DNA of 64,000 nt from Virgibacillus salexigens (GTDB lineage Bacteria; Bacillota; Bacilli; Bacillales; Amphibacillaceae): positions 558,001-622,000 of the forward strand of contig NZ_BNEO01000001.1 of assembly GCF_014905415.1 (NCBI RefSeq), given 5' to 3'. Below the pieces are notes generated by a model that was not told the origin of the DNA, made no database searches, and saw nothing but the letters and a program-made list of their open reading frames with translations. Shown here piece after piece: positions 26,835 through 35,811 of this stretch. Both the position numbers and the translations under genes were made by a program. Each line of letters begins with the position of its first letter. Positions within the stretch are counted from its first letter, which is position 1.

Positions 26835-28234
26835 GACGGTTTATGCAAAAGCTTGGAAAGTCCATGCTCATTCCAATTGTCGCTATGCCAATAGCTGGGA
26901 TTCTATTCCGCATAAGTGCTCCTGACTTACTAGATCTACCATTATTCCAAGCCGCAGGAGTCATCTTTAATAACATGGATATTTTAATAGCTATTGGTAT
27001 TGCCATGGGCCTAGCAAAAACAAAGGATAGAGGGATTCCAGCATTAACTGGATTTTTAGCGATTAGTGTATTAAATGAAGGATTAGCCCTGATGAATCCA
27101 GACTTGAATATGAGTGTCTTCGGTGGGGTATTATCTGGGTTAATTGCCGCCTTTATCTACAATCGATTTAAGAATACCCAATTACCGAATATCTTTTCAT
27201 TTTTTGGTGGCGAAAAATTTCCAATTACGATGATTATTTTAACCATGATTCCAGTTGCAGGTATATTCACTTTTATTTGGCCATATGCCCAAGCAGGAAT
27301 TGACTTTTTTGCCCAATCACTCGTAGGACTAGGCGCGTTAGGAATCTTTATCTTTGGATTTCTCAACCGCTTCCTCCTGCCATTTGGCTTGCATCACGTA
27401 TTAAACACATATATCTATTTTGGCCTAGGCAGTTATGAAACACCTTCAGGTGAGGTAGTGACTGGAGAAATAACAAGATTTTTAAATGGCGATCCTACTG
27501 CTGGTTATTTCCTTGGTGGCTTCTTTATCGTCATGATCTTTGGTATCCCTGCAATAGCTTTAGCAATTACTCGAGCAGCAAAGAAAAAGAAAAAACAAGA
27601 AACAAAAGCACTCATGAGTTCCGGAAGCCTTACCTCTGTTGTAGCTGGTCTGACAGAGCCTATTGAGTTCACATTTATTTTTACATCGCCATTATTATAC
27701 TTCATTCACTCTGTTTATACAGGACTCGCAGGTGCTACATTGTATTTGTTACATGTCCGGCACGGCTTTTCTTGGGGAGGGAGTATCATTGACTATGGAT
27801 TAAACCTTGGTATTGCGGAGAATGGTCTACTCCTCCTCCCTATCGGTCTAGCATTTGGTGTATTATATTACATTACATTCTACACCATTATCGTAAAACG
27901 CAATATAAAAGTAATTGGAAGAGAAGATGATGTTGCATTCAGTGAAGAATCAGAAGAGCGTGAACAAGAACTATCCTTATCGCATTCGAAGTATGAATAC
28001 ATGGCGAAAAAGATTCTTGAAAATGTAGGTGGTAAAGAAAATATAACTGATTACGAAAACTGCATGACACGTCTACGATTAGTCTTAGCTGATGCCTCCA
28101 TCATTAACGAAGAAAAGATCAAGCAAACCGGCGCACACGGTGTCGTTAAGGTTGACGATCAACACGTACAAATTGTTGTAGGTCCAGAAGTATCCAACAT
28201 ATACCAAGAATTTAAAAAACTTATCGAAATATAA
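26831..28234 (+). CDS. PTS EIICB, glucose/GlcNAc superfamily
   Basis: This membrane permease and phosphotransferase imports a sugar with phosphorylation. The EIIC domain (about 1-360) has LGKSMLIPIVAMPIAG, LLPFGLHHVLNTY and the GEITRFLNGDPTAGYF block that resembles NagE/NagP (GlcNAc) permeases, plus the GLTEPIEF motif. The EIIB domain (about 390-467) carries the phosphorylated cysteine in NCMTRLRL. No EIIA domain or gene is present, so EIIA must come from another protein. The start overlaps the deacetylase stop. With GH4 and ChbG it forms an uptake, deacetylation and hydrolysis route for an acetylated disaccharide. Confidence 0.87.
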   Translation: MRRFMQKLGKSMLIPIVAMPIAGILFRISAPDLLDLPLFQAAGVIFNNMDILIAIGIAMGLAKTKDRGIPALTGFLAISVLNEGLALMNPDLNMSVFGGVLSGLIAAFIYNRFKNTQLPNIFSFFGGEKFPITMIILTMIPVAGIFTFIWPYAQAGIDFFAQSLVGLGALGIFIFGFLNRFLLPFGLHHVLNTYIYFGLGSYETPSGEVVTGEITRFLNGDPTAGYFLGGFFIVMIFGIPAIALAITRAAKKKKKQETKALMSSGSLTSVVAGLTEPIEFTFIFTSPLLYFIHSVYTGLAGATLYLLHVRHGFSWGGSIIDYGLNLGIAENGLLLLPIGLAFGVLYYITFYTIIVKRNIKVIGREDDVAFSEESEEREQELSLSHSKYEYMAKKILENVGGKENITDYENCMTRLRLVLADASIINEEKIKQTGAHGVVKVDDQHVQIVVGPEVSNIYQEFKKLIEI

Positions 28235-28242
28235 TATTTACC

Positions 28243-28269
28243 AGACCGCATCTAAGGTGCGGTCTTCTC
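28243..28269 (+). terminator. Terminator after the PTS gene
   Basis: AGACCGCA pairs perfectly with TGCGGTCT around a 7-base loop, followed by a short T-rich tail. Confidence 0.8.
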
Positions 28270-28398
28270 TTGGATGAAGCTACCTATGATATGGAATACA
28301 ACTACCAATTATAAAATTTTGAAAATCTATAGACTTTTCTGTTTTCAATCCTTATAATATGAAACAATTTCTTATTATTTAAAGGAGTAAAGATCTCA

Positions 28399-29382
28399 AT
28401 GAAAACAATTAATTTCATCAGTACCTTTGCGAATAAGTACTTTGCTTTAATCACCATTCTGGTAGCTATCCTTGCATTCAACCTTCCAAATCAGTTTCTA
28501 TGGCTTAATTCCTATATCAATATTTTATTAGGAATTGTTATGTTTGGCATGGGGATGAATATGAAACCAGTTGACTTGAAACTTGTTCTAACCAAACCAA
28601 TACCAGTCCTAATTGGAGTACTTATCCAATTTTCGATTATGCCACTAATCGCATACGGAATTGCTACGCTCTTACAATTGCCGCCAATGTTAGCTGCTGG
28701 AATTATTTTAGTTGGATGTGTCCCAGGAGGTACTGCATCGAATGTAATGGTTTATCTTGCTAAAGGAAATGTCGCATTATCTATTGCAATGACTTCTTTT
28801 TCAACATTACTATCGCCTATGCTTACACCCTTATTACTATATTTACTTGCTGGGCAATGGATGCCAGTTAACCCCTTTGCTATGTTTCTTTCAATTATTC
28901 AAGTGATTATTATTCCGATCGCTTTGGGTATTATTATTCAAAAGTTCTTGCCTAACATCGTAGAAAAAAGTTCGCAAGCATTGCCTTTTATTTCTGTTAT
29001 CGCGATTTCAGGTGTAGTTGCTGCCGTAGTTTCTGGGAATACGGAAAATATAGCTGCCTCAGGTATATTAATCTTTCTTACTGTTATTATCCATAATCTA
29101 TCAGGATTGCTACTTGGCTATGTTATAGCGATGGCTTTAAGACTTGATGCAGACATGAGACGGGCGATATCGATAGAAGTGGGTATCCAAAATGCAGGTC
29201 TGGGCGTATCGCTAGCAAATACGCATTTTGCTCAGCAGCCATTGACCGCCTTGCCTGGAGCGGTAGCTGTGGTAACCCACGTTATTAATGGGTCTATTCT
29301 AGCTTCAATTTGGTCAAGACGACCTATTCGTAAAAAAACAACAGATGTTGATAAACAAAGAAGCAGCAGTTATATTAGCTAA
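28399..29382 (+). CDS. BASS-family (bile acid:Na+ symporter-like) transporter
   Basis: The 327 residues form about ten membrane segments with the family blocks GIVMFGMGMNM, CVPGGTASNVMVYLAKGNVALSIAMT split over two helices, and EVGIQNAGLG. Bacterial members such as YocS and PanS move organic anions (for example pantoate) with Na+. AAGGAG lies before the ATG. It stands alone behind the PTS terminator, so no substrate can be deduced. Confidence 0.85.
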   Translation: MKTINFISTFANKYFALITILVAILAFNLPNQFLWLNSYINILLGIVMFGMGMNMKPVDLKLVLTKPIPVLIGVLIQFSIMPLIAYGIATLLQLPPMLAAGIILVGCVPGGTASNVMVYLAKGNVALSIAMTSFSTLLSPMLTPLLLYLLAGQWMPVNPFAMFLSIIQVIIIPIALGIIIQKFLPNIVEKSSQALPFISVIAISGVVAAVVSGNTENIAASGILIFLTVIIHNLSGLLLGYVIAMALRLDADMRRAISIEVGIQNAGLGVSLANTHFAQQPLTALPGAVAVVTHVINGSILASIWSRRPIRKKTTDVDKQRSSSYIS

Positions 29383-29611
29383 ATTAATTTTCGAAAGTCT
29401 CCATTAGAATTAATTAAGAAGCTGATTATAAGCGTTTAACTAACTCCCTCTCCTTTATAACTAAAAATAAGTCTAGGAAACTTTTTAATAATGCTTTATA
29501 ATGATGTATTGGAAAAATAATCTATTTATATAGGCAGACATCATGATTCTTCCTTATTACTAATCCCTATATCCTGCTATCAAGAGACTATTATGACAAG
29601 GAGCACTGACA

Positions 29612-31117
29612 ATGAAGAAAACAACACCTATTATTTTAGTTAATTCATTAGATGTTGAACGCGGTGGTATTACAAGAGCTTCCATAAAAAGAGCAAATAT
29701 GTTATCACAGCACAATAAGAACGTCATGATAATTACATTTGCATATCAACAATACTTTAATAAAATTATCCAAAAACTCTATGATAAGAATATTCTCAGT
29801 AAACATGTAAAAGTCATTAATTTTTTTGAAGAAATGCAATTGATGAAGAAGAAAACAAAAGCAAAAAAACAACTCGTAAAAGAAAAAGGGTACACTGTAT
29901 TTCCAGTTGAAAACAGGAAAAAAGAACCTTCTTATAGGTACTATAAAAATGGATTATACATCATGTACAAACGATTTAACGCTGAAGGATGTATAAAATT
30001 TATTGATTATATGGATGAAACCGGTAAAAGGGTTCGTCGGGAGGAATATAATGAAAACGGTATTCTGGCGAGGACAAGGCATATGGACAGCACGAACAAT
30101 AAACCCCGCTTTGATCAATATTTTGATACGTCGGGAAATTGTATCTTCAGTGTGTATGTTAATCCAAAGTCAGACAATGAAGGAAGAGTAGTACGGTTTA
30201 TACATCAACCCAAAGAGTTCACTAGTTTATCTAAATGTCAGCAAGAATGGCTAGAATCTGTATTACAACGGATTAAATATCCAGTTGTATCGAGTGAATT
30301 GCGAAAGTTTACTCCAATGTTAGCCAATGTCCAGCACAAAAATATAAAAAAAATTGAAGTGATACATTCAAGTCATTTACAAAAACCGTTTAATGATAAT
30401 AGTATGATTAAACCAGCATATCAGTCTTTATTCAAAGAGCTAGCAAGTAATTTTGATTATATTGTTTTTTTAACAAATGAACAAAAGCAAGATGTAGAGA
30501 AAGTCTATGGTGCAAACAGTAATTTTAGAGTAATCCCACACTCCACTTCAATTAAAGAAGAAAGAAAAACTAAAAATACGTTGAACTATAACCCATATCT
30601 TGCAGTAACCTTAGCTCGCCTTCATGAGGTCAAGAGACTTGAAGAAGCAATACGCGCATTTCGCCTTGTTGTAGATAAACTACCAAAAGCACAATATTAT
30701 ATTTATGGAAATGGAAATAGTAAAGAAGAACTGCAAGCACTTATCAAGAATTTAAAATTACAAAATAATGTATTTCTAAAGTCATATACAAATTCTCCGC
30801 AAACTACGTATAGAAACGCAGCATGCTCGATATTAACTTCGAGACAAGAAGGATTTGCAATGGTTATTACAGAAAGTATGGCAGTGGGTACCCCTGTAAT
30901 ATCATATAATATTAAATATGGTCCTAAAGATATTATTACAGATGGAATAGATGGGCATTTAGTCGAAGACGGAAGTAGACAAGCGCTTGCTAAAAAAATA
31001 ATTGACGTAATGGAGAATGAAAAATATCGTAAGAATTTATCTACAAATGCATTAAAAGTAAAAAAAACATTTAGTGAAAAAAGATACAACAGAAATTGGC
31101 TCGAACTTTACCTGTAA
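29612..31117 (+). CDS. GT4 glycosyltransferase, TagE/TarM-like with inserted beta domain
   Basis: The 501 residues start with a GT-B fold (ILVNSLDVERGGITRASIKRA). A beta-rich segment rich in K/Y/D/G (about 90-200, YRYYKNGLYIMYKRF, YMDETGKRVRREEYNENG) is inserted, and the C-terminal donor half holds VTLARLHEVKRLEEAI, YGNGNSKEEL and SRQEGFAMVITESMAVGTPVI. This layout is seen in wall teichoic acid glycosyltransferases such as TagE and TarM, where the insert mediates oligomerisation. The acceptor could be a teichoic acid or another surface polymer. AAGGAG lies before the ATG. The neighbours are transporters with no evident link. Confidence 0.78.
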   Translation: MKKTTPIILVNSLDVERGGITRASIKRANMLSQHNKNVMIITFAYQQYFNKIIQKLYDKNILSKHVKVINFFEEMQLMKKKTKAKKQLVKEKGYTVFPVENRKKEPSYRYYKNGLYIMYKRFNAEGCIKFIDYMDETGKRVRREEYNENGILARTRHMDSTNNKPRFDQYFDTSGNCIFSVYVNPKSDNEGRVVRFIHQPKEFTSLSKCQQEWLESVLQRIKYPVVSSELRKFTPMLANVQHKNIKKIEVIHSSHLQKPFNDNSMIKPAYQSLFKELASNFDYIVFLTNEQKQDVEKVYGANSNFRVIPHSTSIKEERKTKNTLNYNPYLAVTLARLHEVKRLEEAIRAFRLVVDKLPKAQYYIYGNGNSKEELQALIKNLKLQNNVFLKSYTNSPQTTYRNAACSILTSRQEGFAMVITESMAVGTPVISYNIKYGPKDIITDGIDGHLVEDGSRQALAKKIIDVMENEKYRKNLSTNALKVKKTFSEKRYNRNWLELYL

Positions 31118-31309
31118 TACGATATACTCGTTACTATAAGTTCTATCAAATTAATACCATTGGTAGAATTTCCGAAGTGGATATACGATTTTAAAATTTG
31201 ATATTTTTTCACCAAACCTGAACTCCTTTAAAAAGAAACCATCTCCATTCCTTAACTGTCTATGTATATGGTAAACTATTTCTTACTTGATTAAATGGGG
31301 ATGTTCAAC

Positions 31310-32206
31310 ATGATGTTATTTCTTAGTGTTATTCTGCCAATTATGGCTGTTTTTGCTTCAGGATTTATTTTACAACGAATTCGGGTTTTAGACGTAAAAT
31401 CCATCTCTACCGTGTCACTATACATACTCTCACCACCCCTGATCTTTGTTACACTATATGACGCGGAATATGACAGTGGTTTCTTCATTATTCTGATCTA
31501 TATGTTTGTTTTGTTCTACTTAATGGTGGCATTAAATAAATTACTAGCAAGAATCTTTAAATGGGAACCTGATACAGAAAGTGCTTCTATTTTAGCTACA
31601 GGATTTATGAATTCTGGAAATTACGGCTTACCTGTTGTCCTGTTCAGTGTTGGAGAAGCTGCGGTTCCATATGCCATTTTCATAATGGTCGTACAAGCAT
31701 TGCAAAATAATTTCTTTGGTATCTACTATGCTTCTAGAAGTACAAATGGAATACGGCGTGCCTGCGAAAATATTCTTAAGATGCCTACTACCTATGCAGC
31801 AATATTAGCTTTTATCTTTAAATACGTTGCAGTTCCTATCCCAGATGCCATTCATTCAACTTTAGCAATGGTTGGGGATGCCGCCATTCCTGTCATGATG
31901 ATTATGTTAGGAATGCAGCTTGGATCCATTACTGGATTAAAACTTAATTGGCAAGTCGTTACATCTGCTGTTACCTTAAAAATGATAATTGCACCAGCAA
32001 TCGCTTATTTATTTGTATTCATTGTTGATGTAGATCCAATTATTGCATCTGTGCTAATTATTATTTCTGCCATGCCAACCGCTGCAACTACAACTATGTA
32101 TGCAATCGAATTCGATTCCGAACCAGAATTAGTATCGAGTATTACACTAATTTCTACTTTGGTTAGCATCGTTACATTGAGCGTATTGCTGAATATCGTG
32201 ATATGA
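31310..32206 (+). CDS. AEC-family transporter
   Basis: This integral membrane protein of the auxin efflux carrier family has about ten segments in two halves. Marks are FASGFILQRI near the start, GFMNSGNYGLPV in the middle and MIMLGMQLG in the second half. Bacterial members include malate and malonate transporters. Of several in-frame ATGs I choose the one at 31310, about 9 bases after GGGG; an ATG at 31295 has no ribosome site. There is no operon partner, so the substrate is open. Confidence 0.82.
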   Translation: MMLFLSVILPIMAVFASGFILQRIRVLDVKSISTVSLYILSPPLIFVTLYDAEYDSGFFIILIYMFVLFYLMVALNKLLARIFKWEPDTESASILATGFMNSGNYGLPVVLFSVGEAAVPYAIFIMVVQALQNNFFGIYYASRSTNGIRRACENILKMPTTYAAILAFIFKYVAVPIPDAIHSTLAMVGDAAIPVMMIMLGMQLGSITGLKLNWQVVTSAVTLKMIIAPAIAYLFVFIVDVDPIIASVLIIISAMPTAATTTMYAIEFDSEPELVSSITLISTLVSIVTLSVLLNIVI

Positions 32207-32575
32207 GGGTGGGGTGGTATGAAAAATATACTATTTAGTCTAGCTTAAAAAGAGATGAGGGCAATCCTAATTTAGATAAAGGAATAATCCGTTTTCTTCA
32301 TGTGCGAAGTTACATTCGGAGAATCGTTTAAATTATTTATCGTTCGCTTTTAAAGTGGTATTTACTACTGTAAGGATAATAACCAATTCTTAATAATAGA
32401 ACAGAAATGACTTCCACGGGGGAGTGAGTGAGGCTCCACTCGAGTAAGCGTTTTTTCTTACCCGAGCTAGCTGAGCCCTTGTCTGTGGAAAGTATCCCGT
32501 ATACCAGATTGCAGTTTAACGCATACATTGGTTGATTCAAATTAGAGGTTCTTATTTTAGTTATATTCTAGCTAA
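32207..32575. other. Gene-free region with a large hairpin
   Basis: Between the AEC gene and the end of the symporter pseudogene I see no coding sequence. The main content is the long hairpin element at 32411-32493, listed separately. The remainder is AT-rich without clear signals. Confidence 0.55.
32411..32493. repeat. Hairpin element A (CCAC...GTGGAAAGT)
   Basis: An outer TTCCAC/GTGGAA pair (32412-32417 and 32485-32490) encloses GGCTC/GAGCC and CTCGAGTAAG/CTTACCCGAG arms around a T-rich loop. The sequence is richer in GC than its surroundings. A related element is found at 45494-45557. The two bracket the catabolic cluster. Confidence 0.5.
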
Positions 32576-34038
32576 TTAACCAACATTATTAAAAATCTCT
32601 CTTTCCTCTTCTAATTTTTTTAGGGCCTCGTCATTTGTAATTTTTTTCTTTGGAGAACAATAACTAACTATTAAACCAGCAAGAAAGGACACTATTAAAG
32701 ATGGGATAACTGGATTTCCCCAAAATTCAATGAAGTTTCATTTGAAATTATGGTGAAAGAAGTACCAGATCCCCCTATTAGACTTGCTATTCCACCTTGC
32801 CAAGTAGCTCTTCTCCAATACTTCCCTAATAAAGCCGCTACTAGTAAACCAGTCATAATGGTAGAACTCATGTTGGTAATATAACTAATGATGTTTGTAG
32901 TACCAATAATGAAAAGTAGCGCTAACCCAATGGTTATCATTAATCCTATCCTTGAAAACAAAATTGTCTTCTTTCTACTTGGTAATTTCCCGCTAATTAC
33001 CTGATAAACATCTCTCACTAGTATCGTTGTTCCAGCTATAGCATCTGAATCTCCTGAAGACATCGTTGCAGCTAAGCCTGCTACCAATAAAAAAGCACCA
33101 ATCCAAAGTGGAAATACCTCAGTTATCATATAGGGAAAGGCAAAAGCGGTATCTGACATGGTCGGATTCAACAATCGAGAAGATAAACCAATGATGGTTG
33201 GGAAAATAGAGAATAACACTGCTACAATTCCTGAAATAATAAAACTTTTCTTAACTACGCTCGCATTCTTACCAGAATAAATACGGTGTCGATAAGCAGG
33301 AATGACTAAAACTGCCACCACTGTAACTAAAATCAAGGATAGTCCGGGAATTAATCCAGCTTCTTGAACACCTAAGAATGTTGTCATCTCCCTAGGTAAT
33401 CCTTCAGATAAACCAGTGAAGCCTCCAACCCTTATGAAGGACAATATGGCTAAAAGGGTAAACCCAATAAATAAAATAATAGATTGAACCACATCCGTAT
33501 AAACAACGGCTAAATATCCACCAATTATGGTATATAAGCCAAAACCCACTGCAGTAACAATTTTAGCAGTTGTAGGATCTAGACCAGTAATCCACCCTAG
33601 ATAAATACTGCCCCCTAGAATATGGGTTCCTAACCATCCAACCTCTGCTAAGTATAAGATAATTGACATAGCTCCTTTAATTACTTTGCTTGCCCCAAAG
33701 TAATAACTCAATTCTTCAGAGAACGTCATAAAATTTTTATCCCGTGCATCCGAAAATAACAAAACTAACGTAATCATTCCTATTCCCAATCCTATCCCAA
33801 AAAATGCTCCTGCCCACCCTTGCTCATAAGCTGTCTGGACTGCCCCCATACTTGAACCCGTACCAACAGCAGTCGCAACCGTTGCCCCAATTAAAAGAAT
33901 TGGGCCTAACCCTCTTCCTCCCATTAAAAAATCCTCACCTGTTTGAACTTTCCGCGTTACCCAAATTCCAATACATACCATAAACAATAAAAATAGTAAA
34001 AAAAATACGAGGTAAATAATTTGATTTTCAACCATCAT
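32576..34038 (-). pseudogene. Sodium:solute symporter (SSS), frameshifted near the C-terminus
   Basis: This SSS-family permease has about 12-13 membrane segments, with GRGLGPILLIGATVATAVGTGS split over the first helices and GLAATMSSGDSDAIAG as the sodium-binding core. The first frame stops at 32695 after LNFGEIQLSHL. A shifted frame continues with EFWGNPVIPSLIVSFLAG and a hydrophilic tail to a stop at 32576, which is a normal SSS ending. One extra A in the run at 32736-32738 (minus strand AAA) would restore ISNENFIEFWGNP and give about 487 residues. This is either a real single-base deletion or a sequencing error. The ATG at 34038 follows AAGGGG. It is the last gene of the sugar-acid cluster and would import its substrate. 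Confidence 0.8.
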
Positions 34039-34071
34039 TTCTTTCACCCCTTCCCCACTTTAAAGAAAGAA

Positions 34072-34944
34072 TTAACCATAACAGCTAGTTAAGACATTCG
34101 TTAGTTTTCCAAGACCCTCTATCTCTACTGTCACTTCGTCACCGTCACGTAACCAAACTTGCGCTGCCTTATCATACCCCATCACAACACCTTCAGGGGT
34201 ACCAGTAAGAATGATATCTCCAGCTTTTAGCGTCATATATTGTGAAATATAACTAATTATCTCATCACAATGAAAAATCATATCCTTTGTATTGGACAGT
34301 TGCCTAACCTCTCCATTCACACGACAACTAATCGTTAAGTTATTTGGATTAGGTATCTCATCAGCTGTTACAAAATAAGGTCCTAGTGGGCAAAATCCCT
34401 CTAAATTTTTACCTAGTAACCATTGGGAAGATCTAAACTGCAAATCTCTTGCTGATATATCATTTGCACAGCAGTAACCAAAAACATAATCTTTCGCGTT
34501 TTCCTTCGACACCTTCGTTGCTGTTTTACCAATTACAATGGCCAATTCTGCTTCATAATCTACTTGGTCAGAATCCATTGGTAATTTGATATCCTCCATA
34601 TGTCCAGCCAGTGTATTATTGTATTTATTAAAAAGAATCGGTGTTTGAGGTATATCTGCTTGCGTTTCTTCAGCATGCTTACGATAATTTAATCCAACAC
34701 AGATGACCTTTTCCGGATCTGTGATACAAGGACCAAGCGTAAGTTTTGTATCATCAACAAAAACCGGCAATTCTTTTTCCATTTGTTCGGTAATCATCGT
34801 CTTTAATTGAGTTATATCTACATGCTCGATTAACTTCTTCATATTGTTATATCGAGGAAATATGGCAGTTAGATCGACTACTCCTGTATCTGTTTTTATG
34901 CCAAGATAATTTGTCTGTGATCCTCTAATTGTCACTAATTTCAT
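34072..34944 (-). CDS. Fumarylacetoacetate hydrolase-family enzyme
   Basis: The 290 residues have the FAH fold, with the metal-binding DYEAELAIVIG and the CANDISARD block, ICVGLNYRKHAEE at the start of the domain and GDIILTGTPEGV near the end. FAH-family enzymes hydrolyse C-C bonds in 2,4-diketo acids; 2,4-diketo-3-deoxy-L-fuconate hydrolase is one example. The ATG at 34944 has GGGAGGAG 6 bases upstream; the ORF extends 15 codons further but without a ribosome site. The SDR upstream and the dehydratase three genes before fit a dehydratase, dehydrogenase, hydrolase sequence yielding pyruvate plus a second acid. The actual substrate is inferred. Confidence 0.85.
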   Translation of the reverse strand: MKLVTIRGSQTNYLGIKTDTGVVDLTAIFPRYNNMKKLIEHVDITQLKTMITEQMEKELPVFVDDTKLTLGPCITDPEKVICVGLNYRKHAEETQADIPQTPILFNKYNNTLAGHMEDIKLPMDSDQVDYEAELAIVIGKTATKVSKENAKDYVFGYCCANDISARDLQFRSSQWLLGKNLEGFCPLGPYFVTADEIPNPNNLTISCRVNGEVRQLSNTKDMIFHCDEIISYISQYMTLKAGDIILTGTPEGVVMGYDKAAQVWLRDGDEVTVEIEGLGKLTNVLTSCYG

Positions 34945-35003
34945 GTTATCTCCTCCCTTTTCGATGATAAATAAATGCGAATGAAGCAAGTATCGTTTAT
35001 GAT

Positions 35004-35756
35004 TTAAAATTCACTTGCATTTGCCAGATGCCCCCCATCAATCGGTAATATCGAGCCGGTAATATAGGAGGCTTGATCGGATGCTAAAAAAAAGACTCCA
35101 TTTGCAACTTCTTCTATCGTGCCAAGTCGATTCAATGGAGTTTTATCGGTTAAATTTAATTGTTCCTCTTTTTGCTTTAAGGCTTGATCTAATGGTGTAT
35201 CAATGAATCCGGGTGCTACTGCGTTAACACGAATATTATACGCTGCTAACTCAACTGCCATAGATTGCGTTAATAGATTGATACCAGCTTTCGAGGCATT
35301 ATAATGTGCGAGCTTGGAACTCCCTGCAAGCCCATTCTTTGACGATATATTCACGATAGAACCAGGTATTTGCTGCGCGGCCATCTCTTTGCTTATCCAT
35401 TGGCTAAGGAGAAAGGTGCCTCGTAAATTGATTTCCAATATTTTATCCCAATTTGCTAATGAAATCTCTAGAAAAGGTTCTCTAGCAGCCCAGCCAGCAT
35501 TGTTTATTAAAATATCAAGTCCATCCCAACATTTCCAACACGCATTAGCAGCTGACTGAACTTCATTTTCATCTGAAATGTCGCAAATAACAGCGTGTGA
35601 TGCGCCCTTTAATTCAGCTAGATCTTGCAGCGCCGCTGATAATTTTTGTTCATCCTTATCTAGCAACACTACTTTACATCCTGCACTTAGGAACTTTTCA
35701 GCAATTCCTCTCCCAATACCACTTGCAGCGCCAGTAACTAATACTCGCTTGTTCAC
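35004..35756 (-). CDS. SDR-family dehydrogenase
   Basis: This classical short-chain dehydrogenase has 250 residues, with TGAASGIGRG for NAD(P), NNAGWA, the catalytic serine in NISSKNG, YNASK for tyrosine and lysine, and a C-terminal YITGSILPIDGGH. By position it may oxidise a 2-keto-3-deoxy sugar acid to the 2,4-diketo form, as the SDR of the L-fuconate route does. The GTG at 35756 is preceded by GGGGAGGGG 8 bases away; the 25-codon upstream extension is arginine-rich and unlike the family. It sits between the M20 hydrolase and the FAH gene. Confidence 0.86.
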   Translation of the reverse strand: MNKRVLVTGAASGIGRGIAEKFLSAGCKVVLLDKDEQKLSAALQDLAELKGASHAVICDISDENEVQSAANACWKCWDGLDILINNAGWAAREPFLEISLANWDKILEINLRGTFLLSQWISKEMAAQQIPGSIVNISSKNGLAGSSKLAHYNASKAGINLLTQSMAVELAAYNIRVNAVAPGFIDTPLDQALKQKEEQLNLTDKTPLNRLGTIEEVANGVFFLASDQASYITGSILPIDGGHLANASEF

Positions 35757-35811
35757 GCAAAAATCCCCTCCCCTTATACGCTTTAGTCCCAAGTACGTTC
35801 CACGTCCACGC

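Noticed and set aside
24731-28234. Plain maltose (glv) operon
   Set aside because: The permease looks like a GlcNAc type and a sugar deacetylase is coupled in the operon, so a simple glvARC assignment does not explain the gene set.
29424-29440. AAGCGTTTAAC as a possible cre box
   Set aside because: The left half does not fit the consensus (A where G is required) and no gene starts close by.
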